A stretch of DNA of 64,000 bases from Bacillus methanolicus PB1. GTDB taxonomy: Bacteria; Bacillota; Bacilli; Bacillales; Cytobacillaceae. The stretch lies in NCBI RefSeq assembly GCF_000262755.1, contig NZ_AFEU01000001.1, forward strand, positions 248,001 through 312,000. Reading direction: 5' to 3'. Numbering within the stretch: the first letter of the stretch is position 1; each line of letters begins with the position of its first letter. The position numbers and the translations under genes were made by a program. The notes under the pieces are model-generated. The model was not told where the DNA came from, made no database searches, and worked only from the letters and a program-made list of their open reading frames with translations. Positions 1 through 9,747 of this stretch are shown one piece after another.

Positions 1-479
1 TCGTAGAAATATAAATAATCTTCGCCTGTTAATTTTCTCAACTGCTCTGACAGCGCCTCGCTTGTTAATGGTCCGGTAGCAATGATCGTAGGCCCTTCCG
101 GAATTTCTATCACTTCCTCATTAATAACCGTCACATTTTCATGGTTTTTCACCCGGTCAGTAACTTTTGCCGCAAATTCATGACGGTCAACAGCAAGGGC
201 TCCGCCTGCAGGAACCGCGCAATCATCTGCAGAACGAATGATAACAGAATCAAGTATTCTCATTTCTTCTTTTAAAACGCCGACAGCATTTGTTAATGTA
301 TTTGCCCTTAATGAATTGCTGCAAACGAGCTCAGCAAATTTATCGGTATGATGGGCAGGTGTTTGTTTTACCGGCCTCATTTCATATAATCGAACCTTTA
401 TTGCGCGCTTTGCCAGCTGCCAGGCAGCTTCACTTCCGGCAAGGCCCGCACCGATCACGTTAACCGTAGTTTCATTCAT
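1..479 (-). CDS. trmFO: tRNA (uracil-54-C5) methyltransferase TrmFO, 5' part only
   Basis: The protein begins [20 protein letters not shown] and stays open to the left edge, so only about 159 N-terminal residues are present. The [10 protein letters not shown] glycine-rich stretch is the FAD-binding Rossmann loop. The family uses methylenetetrahydrofolate and FADH2 to make ribothymidine-54 in tRNA. The ATG at 479 follows a GGAGG site. Its place directly downstream of topA matches the topA-trmFO (formerly gid) order in Bacillus. The C-terminal half lies outside the window. Confidence 0.95.
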   Translation of the reverse strand, partial: MNETTVNVIGAGLAGSEAAWQLAKRAIKVRLYEMRPVKQTPAHHTDKFAELVCSNSLRANTLTNAVGVLKEEMRILDSVIIRSADDCAVPAGGALAVDRHEFAAKVTDRVKNHENVTVINEEVIEIPEGPTIIATGPLTSEALSEQLRKLTGEDYLYFY

Positions 480-603
480 TCTATGTTCCTCCAAATTAGC
501 AAACTAAGTTTATAAAATTTTTATGTCAAATTCCATGTTTTTTATTTGCATTTGTGTCCAAAAATGCTTTTACAATACGAAATTAAATACGAATAGTTCA
601 ATA

Positions 604-629
604 GAAAAGAGTGAGCCTCGAGCTCACCC
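604..629 (-). terminator. Rho-independent terminator after topA
   Basis: Read on the minus strand, an 8-bp stem (GGGTGAGC/GCTCACTC, one G-T wobble) with a short TCGAG loop is followed by TTTT. It lies just past the topA stop codon, separating topA from trmFO. Confidence 0.75.
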
Positions 630-632
630 TGA

Positions 633-2705
633 TTATTGCTGTTCCTCTTTGTAATCACATGCAATGCATTGAACTTGGACGCCCTTTTTAAGTTTCTTTT
701 CCACAAGCAAGTGCTCGCATTTAGGGCAGCTGCGCGGCAAAGGCTTATCCCAAGAGATGAAATCACATTCAGGAAAACGGTCGCACCCGTAAAAAACCCT
801 GCGCTTTTTACTTTTTCTTTCAATGATATTACCTTCTTTACATTTCGGGCACTTCACGCCAATTTCTTTTACAATTGGTTTTGTATTGCGGCAATCAGGA
901 AAATTGCTGCAAGCCATAAATTTTCCGAAACGGCCCATTTTGTAAACCATTGGATTGCCGCATTCATCGCAATCTTCGCCGGCGGGTTCATCTTTTATTT
1001 CAACTTTTTCCATCTCTTGTTCCGCTTTTTCAAGGTGTGTGGCAAAGTCCCTATAAAATTCATCGATAATTTTTACCCATTTTACTTTGCCGACTTCAAT
1101 ATCATCCAAATCCTTCTCCATTTTTGCAGTAAATTCAACATCTAGTATATCCGGGAAAAACTCTAAAATCAAATCTAAAACAATTTCCCCGAGCTCCGTT
1201 GGAACAAAACGCTTATTATCAAGGGAAACATAGCCTCGTTTTTGAATCGTATCAAGGGTCGGAGCGTATGTTGAAGGACGCCCGATTCCGAGCTCTTCCA
1301 AAGTTTTTACCAAGCGGGCTTCCGTATAGCGCGGAGGAGGCTGCGTGAAATGCTGTTTTGGTTCAATGTCTGTTTTCAGCACTTCATCTCTTTCCGCCAA
1401 TTCAGGAAGCATATTTTCCTTTTCTTCGGTTTGATCGTCCGTTCCTTCTACATATACTTTCATAAATCCGGAGAATTTAATTTTTGAACCTGTCGCTCTG
1501 AAAAGAACATTACCGTTTTCCAGATCGACACTCATTGTATCCATTACAGCTGGAGCCATTTGGCTTGCAACAAATCTTTCCCAAATAAGTTTGTACAAAC
1601 GAAGCTGGTCACGTGTAAGAAACTCTTTAACACTTGACGGGTCGCGGAAAGTGCTTGTTGGGCGTATTGCTTCATGAGCATCCTGGGCATTGGATTGTTT
1701 TTTCTCCTTTCGCTTTTCCTCCTGAAGATACTCCTTGCCAAACACATTTTCAATATACTGAGCCGCTTCAGATTGAGCGACTTCCGATACGCGGGTAGAG
1801 TCGGTTCTCATGTATGTAATCAAACCGACCGTACCTTCTTTTCCAAGATCAATTCCCTCATAAAGCTGCTGCGCAAGCATCATCGTTTTCTTGGTTCGAA
1901 AACTTAACTTTCGAGCTGCTTCCTGCTGCAAAGAAGAGGTTGTAAAAGGCGGAGCCGGATTTCGTTTTCTTTCTTTCTTCGCAACAGATGCTACTTTAAA
2001 TTTGTCTCCTTTAATTTGTTTAAGAACGTTCTGAACTTCATCTTCCGTCCTTAAATCTACCTTTTTCCCGTCGATTCCAAAGAAAGATGCTTCAAACGCT
2101 TCTTTTCCTTTTAAAAAATGTGCGCCTATTGTCCAATACTCTTCCGGAACAAATTCTTTAATTTCTTTTTCCCTGTCGATGATCAATCTTAATGCAACCG
2201 ATTGAACTCGGCCGGCGCTCAATCCTTTTTTAACTTTTTTCCAAAGCAGAGGGCTTATATTATAGCCAACCAATCTGTCGAGAACACGGCGTGCTTGCTG
2301 TGCATCGACAAGATCCATGTTGATCGGCCTTGGATGTTTAAACGATTCTTTAATCGCATCTTTTGTAATTTCATTAAAAACAACCCGGCAGTCTGAATTG
2401 ATATCTATATCAAGACTATTGGCCAAATGCCAGGCAATTGCCTCACCTTCACGGTCAGGGTCAGCTGCCAAGAAAATTTTCTTTGCTTTTTTCGCTGCTG
2501 TCTTTAATTCTTTTAAAACAGGTCCTTTGCCGCGAATTGTAATATACTTCGGTTCATAGTTATGCTCTATATCAACACCCATCTGGCTTTTCGGCAAATC
2601 ACGGACATGCCCCATGGATGCTTTTACTTTATATTTTTTTCCAAGATACCTTTCAATCGTTTTCGCCTTGGCCGGCGATTCCACGATTACAAGAAAATCT
2701 GACAT
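633..2705 (-). CDS. topA: DNA topoisomerase I
   Basis: A type IA topoisomerase of 690 aa, the usual Bacillus length, that relaxes negative supercoils. The N-terminal TOPRIM domain starts at once ([21 protein letters not shown]) and carries the DPDREGEA acidic motif. The catalytic tyrosine is Tyr298 in [10 protein letters not shown]. The C-terminus has three four-cysteine zinc ribbons ([39 protein letters not shown]) that bind single-stranded DNA. ATG at 2705 follows GGAGG. It has its own upstream space with a candidate promoter, and is followed by a terminator before trmFO. Confidence 0.98.
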   Translation of the reverse strand: MSDFLVIVESPAKAKTIERYLGKKYKVKASMGHVRDLPKSQMGVDIEHNYEPKYITIRGKGPVLKELKTAAKKAKKIFLAADPDREGEAIAWHLANSLDIDINSDCRVVFNEITKDAIKESFKHPRPINMDLVDAQQARRVLDRLVGYNISPLLWKKVKKGLSAGRVQSVALRLIIDREKEIKEFVPEEYWTIGAHFLKGKEAFEASFFGIDGKKVDLRTEDEVQNVLKQIKGDKFKVASVAKKERKRNPAPPFTTSSLQQEAARKLSFRTKKTMMLAQQLYEGIDLGKEGTVGLITYMRTDSTRVSEVAQSEAAQYIENVFGKEYLQEEKRKEKKQSNAQDAHEAIRPTSTFRDPSSVKEFLTRDQLRLYKLIWERFVASQMAPAVMDTMSVDLENGNVLFRATGSKIKFSGFMKVYVEGTDDQTEEKENMLPELAERDEVLKTDIEPKQHFTQPPPRYTEARLVKTLEELGIGRPSTYAPTLDTIQKRGYVSLDNKRFVPTELGEIVLDLILEFFPDILDVEFTAKMEKDLDDIEVGKVKWVKIIDEFYRDFATHLEKAEQEMEKVEIKDEPAGEDCDECGNPMVYKMGRFGKFMACSNFPDCRNTKPIVKEIGVKCPKCKEGNIIERKSKKRRVFYGCDRFPECDFISWDKPLPRSCPKCEHLLVEKKLKKGVQVQCIACDYKEEQQ

Positions 2706-2994
2706 CCAGTAGCCTCCTTAAGAGGGATAATAAATTAACTATTATTATTGTGCAATCTATGGGAAAATGTCAAAGAAGATTATTGTCGGTAACCGTTAAC
2801 AATTCAGTGCAATGTATTTAACCAACATCTATTATTAGCATCAAGTCCCATTTCTAACACCTGTTGCAAAATGTATAACAGTTTATAAATAATTTCAAGC
2901 TTTTTGTTAAAAATTTTTTAACTTCAGGTCATGGTACGAGTTTTTTGTTTATTGATTTATATCAATACAGAAAGCAAAACATTCCAAAAAGCTG
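2706..2994. other. Intergenic region topA-dprA
   Basis: About 290 bp of AT-rich sequence with no coding potential that I can support. It holds a candidate topA promoter at 2744-2773 and a short perfect palindrome, CGGTAACCG, near 2787. No T-run hairpin is visible after dprA, so dprA may read through into topA. Confidence 0.5.
2744..2773 (-). promoter_or_regulatory. Candidate sigma-A promoter of topA
   Basis: On the minus strand a perfect -35 TTGACA (2773-2768) is separated by 18 nt from AATAAT (2749-2744), a five-of-six match to the -10 consensus. The implied start would give a leader of about 30 nt before topA. Confidence 0.45.
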
Positions 2995-3855
2995 TTAAAA
3001 TGAAAATTCTTCAAAAATATCTTCGGGCCTGATTACCATTTTAGCTCCTTGTTGTATCAATTCATTTGTCCCTAGCGAATATATACTGAATATACTGCCG
3101 GGCAAGGCAAATACTTCCCTGCCCTCATTAAGTGCATAGTTAGCCGTAATTAAAGAACCGCTTTTCTTTTTTGCTTCTATTACTAATGTACCTGAGGTAA
3201 GGCCGCTAATGATTCGATTTCGCATTGGAAACTGCCATTTTGTCGGCCTTGTATCCGGAGGGTATTCAGAAATGACAAGCTGGGTCCTCATCATTTCGAC
3301 GGCCAATTTTGCTGTTTCTTTCGGGTAAAGGTGATAAAAACCGCCCGCAATCACACCGATCGTCCGGCCCTTATATTCAATAGCATAGCGGTGTGCCAGA
3401 GCATCGATTCCTTTTGCAAGTCCGCTAACGATGACATAATCATTTTCAATTAACTTCGGAAACAAGTATTTAATGGCTCTTTCGCCATATGCAGTTGATT
3501 CACGGGATCCAACGACCGCCAATTTACGAGGAGTTTGAAGTAGCGAAATATCGCCTTTTGCATAAATGACCCATGGCGGCTGATAAATCTCTTTCAGAAG
3601 AGCGGGATATTCATCATCAAAAATCGTAATGGCATGGATTTGATTTGAAGGGTATTGGCGGATTTGTTCACGGATGGCTTGACAGTTAAGATCTGACAAG
3701 CATTCAGAATAAACAGGAGAGTGTTCCATTAAATAAGGGGAGTCCTTTGAAAGAGATTTTAGCTGAGGGTCTTGTTTCAGAAAATAATATATGGTCTTCC
3801 AGGTAATTCCCCGGCAATGATGCAAGTGAATAAGCCGGTTTCGAAAATTATCCAT
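2995..3855 (-). CDS. dprA: DNA processing protein DprA (Smf)
   Basis: 286 aa, close to the roughly 297 aa of B. subtilis DprA. The family binds incoming single-stranded DNA during transformation and loads RecA onto it. The Rossmann-like core shows GSRESTAYG, then SGLAKGIDALAH and GVIAGGFYHLYPKE. The N-terminal SAM-like part is present, and the C-terminal winged helix found in some relatives is not obvious. ATG at 3855 follows GGAGG. It lies between sucD and topA as in B. subtilis. Its presence suggests a competence pathway, although no other competence gene is in view. Confidence 0.95.
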   Translation of the reverse strand: MDNFRNRLIHLHHCRGITWKTIYYFLKQDPQLKSLSKDSPYLMEHSPVYSECLSDLNCQAIREQIRQYPSNQIHAITIFDDEYPALLKEIYQPPWVIYAKGDISLLQTPRKLAVVGSRESTAYGERAIKYLFPKLIENDYVIVSGLAKGIDALAHRYAIEYKGRTIGVIAGGFYHLYPKETAKLAVEMMRTQLVISEYPPDTRPTKWQFPMRNRIISGLTSGTLVIEAKKKSGSLITANYALNEGREVFALPGSIFSIYSLGTNELIQQGAKMVIRPEDIFEEFSF

Positions 3856-3901
3856 TTTTCAACCTCCGATATCGTTTTTGAAGAAAAGCAGATGAAGAAA
3901 T

Positions 3902-4005
3902 AAGGGCTGACACATAATGGTCTGATTCCCTCCTGAAATGACAAAATATAGAATTTTTTTATTGAATTGAAGGAGTCTGACCCTTTGCTTATGAGTCAGC
4001 TCCTT
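3902..4005. repeat. Palindromic intergenic repeat, subfamily 2 (copy A)
   Basis: An imperfect inverted repeat between dprA and sucD. The left arm begins AGGGCTGACACATAATGG and the right arm reads CTTATGAGTCAGCTCC, with GTCTGA/TCTGACCC inside. The centre holds AAAATATAGAATTTTT. It matches the copy at 28220 in the same orientation and the copy at 43436 inverted. It may act as the sucCD terminator, but no clean T-run follows. Confidence 0.8.
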
Positions 4006-4018
4006 TCATTAGAATAAA

Positions 4019-4921
4019 TTAATGTGTTTTACATTTGTCGTAAAGTCCTTTTTCTTTTAAGACTTTAATTAATGTTTCACCCATGACTGCCGGTGTATCA
4101 GCAACTTCGATACCGCACTCATTCATTACGCGGATCTTTTCATCAGCTGTTCCTTTTCCTCCTGAAATAATCGCGCCGGCATGGCCCATACGTTTTCCCT
4201 GAGGTGCTGTGCGTCCGCCGATAAAGCCGACAACCGGTTTTGCCATATTCTCTTTAATCCAATGTGCAGCTTCTTCTTCTGCTGTACCGCCGATTTCCCC
4301 GATCATAATTACGGCAAATGTTTCGGGGTCTTCATTAAACGCTTTTAAAACATCGATGAAATTAGTGCCATTTACAGGGTCTCCGCCAATGCCGACAGCG
4401 GTAGATTGCCCGATGCCTGCTTGTGTTAATTGGTGAACCGCTTCATATGTTAGTGTTCCGGATCGGGAAACAACGCCGACATGTCCTTTTTTATGAATGT
4501 ATCCAGGCATGATGCCAATTTTGCACTCTTCGGGAGTAATAACACCAGGGCAGTTGGGACCAATAAGGCGTGTTTTCTTTCCTTCCATGTAACGTTTTAC
4601 TTTTACCATATCAAGAACAGGAATATGTTCAGTAATACAAATGACAATATCAAGCTCTGCATCTACCGCTTCTAAAATGGCATCAGCTGCAAATGGAGCC
4701 GGTACGTAAATAACAGAAGCGTTCGCACCTGTTGCTTCAACAGCTTCTTTAACTGTATTGAATACAGGTACTCCTTCAACATTCATGCCGCCTTTTCCGG
4801 GAGAAGTTCCTCCAACTATTTGCGTACCATATTCAAGCATTTGCTTTGTATGGAAAAGGGCAGTTGAACCTGTAATCCCTTGTACGATCACTTTCGTATC
4901 TTTATTAATGAAAATGCTCAC
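4019..4921 (-). CDS. sucD: Succinyl-CoA synthetase alpha subunit
   Basis: 300 aa. This is the subunit that binds CoA and is phosphorylated in the TCA-cycle step succinyl-CoA + ADP + Pi to succinate + ATP. The N-terminal CoA-binding Rossmann fold shows [10 protein letters not shown] (about residues 12-21). The phosphohistidine is His247 in the GHAGA motif, followed by GGKGTADEK. The start is GTG at 4921, placed by the AAAGGGG site upstream and by the family N-terminus [11 protein letters not shown]. It lies 21 nt downstream of sucC and is surely cotranscribed with it. Confidence 0.98.
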   Translation of the reverse strand: MSIFINKDTKVIVQGITGSTALFHTKQMLEYGTQIVGGTSPGKGGMNVEGVPVFNTVKEAVEATGANASVIYVPAPFAADAILEAVDAELDIVICITEHIPVLDMVKVKRYMEGKKTRLIGPNCPGVITPEECKIGIMPGYIHKKGHVGVVSRSGTLTYEAVHQLTQAGIGQSTAVGIGGDPVNGTNFIDVLKAFNEDPETFAVIMIGEIGGTAEEEAAHWIKENMAKPVVGFIGGRTAPQGKRMGHAGAIISGGKGTADEKIRVMNECGIEVADTPAVMGETLIKVLKEKGLYDKCKTH

Positions 4922-4942
4922 TTTAATTCCCCTTTCTCGTCC

Positions 4943-6100
4943 TTACACTAATGAAACGATTTTTTGCGCACCGTCAGCCATAGATTCAGCTGCAATAATA
5001 TTTAATCCCGACTCATTCAGTATTTTTTTGCCTAATTCAACGTTTGTTCCTTCAAGGCGAACAACTAAAGGAACATTCAATCCCACTTGCTTCGCAGCTT
5101 CCACTACGCCTGTAGCGATGACATCACATTTCATAATTCCGCCAAAGATATTAACAAAAATACCTTTTACGTTCGGATCAGAAAGGATGATTTTAAATGC
5201 TTCCGTTACCTTCTCAGCAGAAGCGCCGCCGCCGACATCAAGGAAGTTTGCGGGTTCGCCGCCGTAATATTTCACGATATCCATCGTAGCCATTGCAAGT
5301 CCTGCTCCATTCACCATGCAGCCAATATTTCCATCAAGGGAAATGTAGCTTAAATCATATTTGGAAGCTTCAATTTCTTTCGGATCTTCTTCGTCTAAAT
5401 CACGCAATTCAAGAATATCTTTATGACGGTAAAGTGCATTTGAGTCGAAGTTTAACTTGGCATCCAATGCCATTACCTTTCCGTCTCCGGTAACAACAAG
5501 CGGATTAATTTCCGCGATTGAACAATCCTTTTGAATATAAGCTTGATATAAGCCCATCATAAATTTAACAGCCTGGTTCACTAATTCCTTAGGAATATTA
5601 ATATTAAATGCGATCCGGCGGGCCTGGAAGGAGGTCAAGCCTACAACAGGGTCAATTTCTTCTTTGAAGATTTTTTCCGGAGTTTTTGCGGCCACTTCTT
5701 CAATTTCCGTTCCGCCTTCTTCAGAGGCCATTAAAACGACGCGTGAAGTAGCCCGGTCAAGCACTAATCCTACATAATATTCTTTTTTAATATCGCAGCC
5801 TTCCTCGATAAGTAAGCGCTTTACTTCTTTTCCTTCCGGACCTGTCTGATGAGTCACTAACGTTTTGCCCAAAATTTCACTCGCATATGTACGTACTTCT
5901 TCTAAACTTTTTGCAACTTTAACACCGCCGGCTTTGCCGCGTCCGCCTGCGTGTATTTGCGCTTTAACAACGCATACTTCCGTTCCGAGTTCTTTCGCAG
6001 CTTCAACTGCTTCTTCAACCGTAAAAGCCACTTTTCCATTTGGAACCGTTACCCCGTATTTTCTGAGGATTTCTTTTCCCTGATACTCGTGGATATTCAT
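4943..6100 (-). CDS. sucC: Succinyl-CoA synthetase beta subunit
   Basis: 385 aa, the standard length. The ATP-grasp subunit supplies nucleotide binding and partners SucD. The N-terminus [17 protein letters not shown] is the family hallmark. The frame is open for nine more codons upstream, but the ATG at 6100 is preceded by a GGAGG site and matches homologues. ATP-grasp motifs include [16 protein letters not shown] (about 54-69), and the C-terminal ligase domain holds [14 protein letters not shown] promoter and a possible CcpA site lie upstream. Confidence 0.98.
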   Translation of the reverse strand: MNIHEYQGKEILRKYGVTVPNGKVAFTVEEAVEAAKELGTEVCVVKAQIHAGGRGKAGGVKVAKSLEEVRTYASEILGKTLVTHQTGPEGKEVKRLLIEEGCDIKKEYYVGLVLDRATSRVVLMASEEGGTEIEEVAAKTPEKIFKEEIDPVVGLTSFQARRIAFNINIPKELVNQAVKFMMGLYQAYIQKDCSIAEINPLVVTGDGKVMALDAKLNFDSNALYRHKDILELRDLDEEDPKEIEASKYDLSYISLDGNIGCMVNGAGLAMATMDIVKYYGGEPANFLDVGGGASAEKVTEAFKIILSDPNVKGIFVNIFGGIMKCDVIATGVVEAAKQVGLNVPLVVRLEGTNVELGKKILNESGLNIIAAESMADGAQKIVSLV

Positions 6101-6134
6101 TTCCCATCCTCCAATCAAACTCTTCAAAAAAATT

Positions 6135-6148
6135 GGACTGCGCTTTCA
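6135..6148 (-). promoter_or_regulatory. Possible CcpA (cre-like) site at the sucC promoter
   Basis: TGAAAGCGCAGTCC on the minus strand fits the cre pattern TGWAANCGNTNWCA at all but two fixed positions. It lies immediately downstream of the -10 box, a repressing position. CcpA control of TCA genes is known in Bacillus; this site is inferred from its pattern only. Confidence 0.3.
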
Positions 6149-6176
6149 TTTTATATAATGACAAATACATTGTCTA
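6148..6176 (-). promoter_or_regulatory. Candidate sigma-A promoter of sucCD
   Basis: On the minus strand TAGACA (6176-6171), a 17-nt spacer and TAAAAT (6153-6148). The start of sucC is about 45 nt further on. A second TATAAT-like box lies upstream near 6196. Confidence 0.5.
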
Positions 6177-6303
6177 CCATTATCCTGAAAAGATTATATT
6201 TTATAAAGAATTTTGAAAACAACAGTATTTTCATCCGCTTTAATTACAGGAATAACTGTTGATAGTCAAACAGTTGGAATTTTATTAAAATAATTTTAAA
6301 AAG

Positions 6304-6594
6304 CTATTTCTTTCGTTTTCCAACTTCCCGGTCTGTCCTGTAAATAAAAGCAAACACTTCCGCAACTGCACTGTATAATTCCTCAGGAATACTTTCATTA
6401 ATATTGAGTTCTCCCAGCAGTTCAACAAGATTCCGGTCTTCCTGTATCGGTATATTGTTTTCCATTGCTTTTTTAATGATGTTTTCCGCGATTCTCCCTT
6501 GACCTTTTGCAACGACCTTCGGAGCGTCATGGATCGTTTGGTCATATTTAAGGGCAATCGCTTCTTTTCTTTCATGCTTTTCCTTTCTGTTCAT
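6304..6594 (-). CDS. ylqH: Orphan FlhB C-terminal-like protein (YlqH family)
   Basis: 96 aa with only the cytoplasmic tail of FlhB/YscU export-switch proteins: AIALKYDQTIHDAPKVVAKG, then NIPIQEDRNLVELL and SIPEELYSAVAEVFAFIYR. There is no membrane domain and no NPTH self-cleavage motif: the protein begins where the freed FlhB tail would begin. Its ATG overlaps the ylqG stop by 4 nt, so the two genes are translationally coupled. B. subtilis has the same pair as ylqH-ylqG. The function is unknown, and no flagellar gene is nearby. Confidence 0.9.
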   Translation of the reverse strand: MNRKEKHERKEAIALKYDQTIHDAPKVVAKGQGRIAENIIKKAMENNIPIQEDRNLVELLGELNINESIPEELYSAVAEVFAFIYRTDREVGKRKK

Positions 6595-7886
6595 ATCTTC
6601 AGATCGACTCCATGATACTTGTTCGGATCATAAACGCTCCAAAGCTTTTTAGAGGCTGGACTTGGTTTTAGCATTTGTTCATGAGGGGTTTCAAAATGAA
6701 CAGCTGAAAGATGAAAATTAAGTGCGGAAAGCTTTTCTTTCAGCTCATCAAGAAATTTCAAGGCAAATTTTTTTAGATCCTGATTCTCATTGATAACAGT
6801 GATGCGCATAATTCGGTTTTGAACTTGCATATCAATCATTGTATCTTTTATATATTCTAAATCCAAATAAAAAAGTATTCGGCAAAAGTCCGGATCAATT
6901 TTTCCGTTTGGTTTTCTCCGTCCGCTCCATTGCATCGTTAAATCTGTTGTTTTGTTCCAAAAAGAAATCGGGATCTGAACAACAAACTGCATCATGGGCC
7001 CGGTTTCCCGCGAGAGAACCTGCAGCCCTGTCACTCTGTTCAGCAGCTGTTCAGCCGCTTCTTTTTGAAATTTTGGCGGGTGCTCATTTAAAAACTGAAT
7101 CAAAAGCGGCTTTACCATTTCTGTATGAAAAGTCCCATCCTTTGTCGTATTATTTATAAATTGAGGGATATTATGTTCATAATCAAATCCAAAATGAGAA
7201 ATTAATTTTTTTAACTGAACTGCGATTAATTGAGCCTGACCCCAGACGTTTTCTTTTTCGGCAACAGTTAAATTAGACAATATGTTTTTGAGAACAGTCC
7301 CTGTTTCCGTCAGCTCCGTTTCTTTCAATGAAGAAAGAAGGTTACTGACAAGGGAGTGAAGAGGTTCGTTTTTTTGCATTGAAGAAAGAGCGTTAAATAT
7401 TTCTTTACTAAAAGGGAGATTTTTTACAAACATTTGCTGAATCACTTCAAGCCCTTCTTTTAGTGAAGGAGCAGTTTTGAGCCATTCTGAAGCAAGCTGT
7501 ATCGTTTCTTTTGATATTGGCAGCCCGTTTTGCAAAAATGAACGGATGATTTCTATATTTTCTTTTACAGCAGGCAATTTGAATAGTGCCAATGCTTGTT
7601 CCGCATGGTTGATAGACGCAGTTCCGCCTCCATTTGAAGTAAGTACTTTTAGATGAATTTTCCCTTCCCCCGGCTGGACTTGGAACAAATAGCGCTCTTG
7701 ATTGGAAAGCGGTGCTTCAAGAAGAGCAATAAATTTCAGGCTGCCCACTTGCACCTCCGCTGTTTGATTCGGAAAAAGTTTTGTCACTTTCCCTTGAAAA
7801 ATCTGTCCAGGTCTAAAAACCGCGGCTTCGCTTTGATTGAAAAAATATTGCTTAAATAATGCAGATGTCTGCGTAATTCGTTCCAT
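6591..7886 (-). CDS. ylqG: YlqG-family protein with possible FliK-like C-terminus
   Basis: 431 aa, not an enzyme I recognise. The first 100 residues form a beta-rich region (GQIFQGKVTKLFPNQTAEVQ). The middle is helical and low in motifs. The last 120 residues (VVQIPISFWN..QWSGRRKP..CRILFYLDLEYI..MRITVINENQDL..LKEKLSALNFHLSAVHFE) resemble in pattern the hook-length control domain of FliK, which binds the FlhB tail. That likeness is my inference, strengthened by the 4-nt overlap with the FlhB-tail gene ylqH. ATG at 7886 follows AAAGGTGAAGGT. Confidence 0.75.
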   Translation of the reverse strand: MERITQTSALFKQYFFNQSEAAVFRPGQIFQGKVTKLFPNQTAEVQVGSLKFIALLEAPLSNQERYLFQVQPGEGKIHLKVLTSNGGGTASINHAEQALALFKLPAVKENIEIIRSFLQNGLPISKETIQLASEWLKTAPSLKEGLEVIQQMFVKNLPFSKEIFNALSSMQKNEPLHSLVSNLLSSLKETELTETGTVLKNILSNLTVAEKENVWGQAQLIAVQLKKLISHFGFDYEHNIPQFINNTTKDGTFHTEMVKPLLIQFLNEHPPKFQKEAAEQLLNRVTGLQVLSRETGPMMQFVVQIPISFWNKTTDLTMQWSGRRKPNGKIDPDFCRILFYLDLEYIKDTMIDMQVQNRIMRITVINENQDLKKFALKFLDELKEKLSALNFHLSAVHFETPHEQMLKPSPASKKLWSVYDPNKYHGVDLKI

Positions 7887-7890
7887 ACCT

Positions 7891-8670
7891 TCACCTTTCG
7901 AATTCCATAATTAATTGTTTAATGGGTGAAAAGCTTTTTCGGTGGTAAGGTGTAATTCCAAACCGCTTTATCGCTTCGAAATGTTCTTTTGTTCCATAAC
8001 CCATATTATTTTCAAATCCGTACGATGGAAAAAGCAAGCCCAATTTCTTCATGTAATTGTCCCTGACAACTTTTGCTACAATCGATGCAGCTGCGATCGA
8101 AACACTTTTGCCGTCGCCTTTTATGATCGATTCGGACGGATACGGCGTATCAAGTTTCATAGCATCGATCAGCAAGCAATCAGGATTTGTTTCCAAATTC
8201 GTTATCGCTTCAAGCATTGCTTTCTTAGCTGCTTCATTAATATTAATTCGGTCGATTTCATCGTGGTCAATCATTCCGATTCCAATAGCGGCCCCTGAAG
8301 ATGATATGATCTTGTAAAATTCTTCCCTTTTAGCTTTAGTAAGTTTTTTTGAATCATCAATGCCAGGCAAATAAAATTCAGAAGGGAGAATAACTGCAGC
8401 TGCCACTACAGGACCTGCTAGCGGGCCTCTGCCAACTTCGTCTACTCCTGCTATTTTTATAAATCCTTCTTTATTTAACTTCCTTTCATATTTCATCATC
8501 GCAAAAAACTGTTCTCTTAATCGTTTTTTTTGTTCCATGTTATTCTTCCACTTTATCAAAGCTCGTTGAACGCCTTTTCTATCATCTTTTTCAAGAATGT
8601 TAATAAAATCCGAATCAGGCTGTTCAGTCAGTAGCTTTTTTTCAATTTGAGCGATTGTATATTTCCCCAT
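7891..8670 (-). CDS. rnhB: Ribonuclease HII
   Basis: 259 aa. It cleaves RNA in RNA-DNA hybrids and at single ribonucleotides in DNA. An N-terminal extension of about 70 residues, typical of Bacillus RNase HII, precedes the catalytic core IAGVDEVGRGPLAGPVVAA, with Asp77 and Glu78. Further acidic residues are in LLIDAMKL and near KGDGKSVSIAAASI. The frame is open to 8781, but that extension runs into a repeat; the ATG at 8670 has AAGGAGAACAGAC before it and matches homologues. It lies next to rbgA as in B. subtilis. Confidence 0.96.
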   Translation of the reverse strand: MGKYTIAQIEKKLLTEQPDSDFINILEKDDRKGVQRALIKWKNNMEQKKRLREQFFAMMKYERKLNKEGFIKIAGVDEVGRGPLAGPVVAAAVILPSEFYLPGIDDSKKLTKAKREEFYKIISSSGAAIGIGMIDHDEIDRININEAAKKAMLEAITNLETNPDCLLIDAMKLDTPYPSESIIKGDGKSVSIAAASIVAKVVRDNYMKKLGLLFPSYGFENNMGYGTKEHFEAIKRFGITPYHRKSFSPIKQLIMEFER

Positions 8671-8729
8671 GTCTGTTCTCCTTGAAAAAGCAATTGTTGT
8701 ATATATTATCGGAAAAATATTAGAAAGAA

Positions 8730-8849
8730 GAGGCTGTCTCATAAGGGTCTGACCCCATGTGCATTTATCGATATATAGCACATTTATGCAACATTATGTC
8801 CTATATATTGTGTTATGGGGTCTGACCCTTAGGCTTTTGAGACAGCCTC
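8730..8849. repeat. Palindromic intergenic repeat, subfamily 1 (copy B)
   Basis: 120 bp between rbgA and rnhB. It begins GAGGCTGTCTCATAAGGG and ends CTTTTGAGACAGCCTC; GGGTCTGACCCC near the left end mirrors GGGGTCTGACCCT near the right end. The centre holds CTATATATTGTGTTATGG. By eye it differs from the copy at 50236 at only about six positions. No flanking target duplication is evident. Confidence 0.9.
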
Positions 8850-8858
8850 CTCTGTTTC

Positions 8859-9728
8859 TCATTCTGTTTCCTCTTTTGCAAGGTCTCTTGGCCTTTCGAA
8901 TGTTAAGGGACCAAGCTTCTCCGTCCTTACCTCTCTGACAACGAGCTCAGCTACTTTATCATAATCAACTTCCCCCCCGCCCATCAGGCATCCGCGGAAT
9001 TTTCCGATTTCGTTAAATAGTTCTGCGATATCATCATGAATGATTCCGAGCTGATAGCGGTCTTTCAGCCTGTCGGGATATTCCCTTTCAAGAAAGCGCA
9101 ACGCATATACAGCAACATCCTGCAAGTTTAAGATTGTATCTTTAATTGCGCCTGTGAGTGCAAGTTTCAGCCCTACTTCCTGGTCCTCAAATTTTGGCCA
9201 AAGAATTCCCGGTGTATCTAAAAGTTCAAGCTCTTTGCCTACCTTAATCCATTGCTGTGCTCTCGTAACACCGGGAGTATTGCCTGTCTTGGCAATATTT
9301 TTCCGTGCAAGACGATTAATCAATGTAGACTTGCCTGCATTTGGAATCCCGACAATCATCGCCCGGATGGCGCGTGGTTTTAATCCCTTTGCTTTCATCC
9401 GGTCGAATTTTTCTTTTAAAATTTCTTTTGAAAGAGCGACAATTTCTTTCATGCCCGTTCCAGCCTGAGAATTGATGGCCAGAGCGCGAATATCATTCTC
9501 TTGGAAATATTCAATCCATTCTTTTGTTTTAGATTGATCAGCCATATCCGCTTTATTTAAGAGCAATAGCCTCGGTTTATGTTGGATGACTTCATCAATC
9601 ATCGGATTTCTTGAAGAATATGGAATTCTGGCATCCACTAATTCAAAAATGATATCAACAAGTTTTAGCTTTTCCGTGACCTCCCGGCGGGCTTTGGCCA
9701 TATGCCCCGGAAACCATTGAATTGTCAA
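8859..9728 (-). CDS. rbgA: Ribosome biogenesis GTPase RbgA (YlqF)
   Basis: 289 aa. A circularly permuted GTPase needed for late maturation of the 50S subunit. Motif order is permuted: G4 LLLNKADM (about residue 55) comes first, then G1 GIPNAGKST (about 126) and G3 LLDTPG (about 171). The C-terminal helical domain is the rRNA-binding part. The start is TTG at 9728 with GGGAGGTG before it, giving the conserved N-terminus [16 protein letters not shown]. It is 19 nt downstream of lepB. Confidence 0.97.
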   Translation of the reverse strand: MTIQWFPGHMAKARREVTEKLKLVDIIFELVDARIPYSSRNPMIDEVIQHKPRLLLLNKADMADQSKTKEWIEYFQENDIRALAINSQAGTGMKEIVALSKEILKEKFDRMKAKGLKPRAIRAMIVGIPNAGKSTLINRLARKNIAKTGNTPGVTRAQQWIKVGKELELLDTPGILWPKFEDQEVGLKLALTGAIKDTILNLQDVAVYALRFLEREYPDRLKDRYQLGIIHDDIAELFNEIGKFRGCLMGGGEVDYDKVAELVVREVRTEKLGPLTFERPRDLAKEETE

Positions 9729-9747
9729 ACGAGCACCTCCCTAAAGC

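Noticed and set aside
6253-6274. AACTGTT/AACAGTT hairpin after sucC promoter region as a terminator
   Set aside because: The stem is AT-rich and lacks a T-run on the minus strand, and it lies well before any gene end that needs it.
6285-6575. Alternative minus-strand frame over ylqH
   Set aside because: Out of frame with the FlhB-like protein, low complexity, no ribosome site; the ylqH frame has clear family similarity.
8671-8781. Longer N-terminus for rnhB
   Set aside because: The added codons run into the repeat at 8730-8849 and do not match homologues; ATG 8670 has a proper ribosome site.
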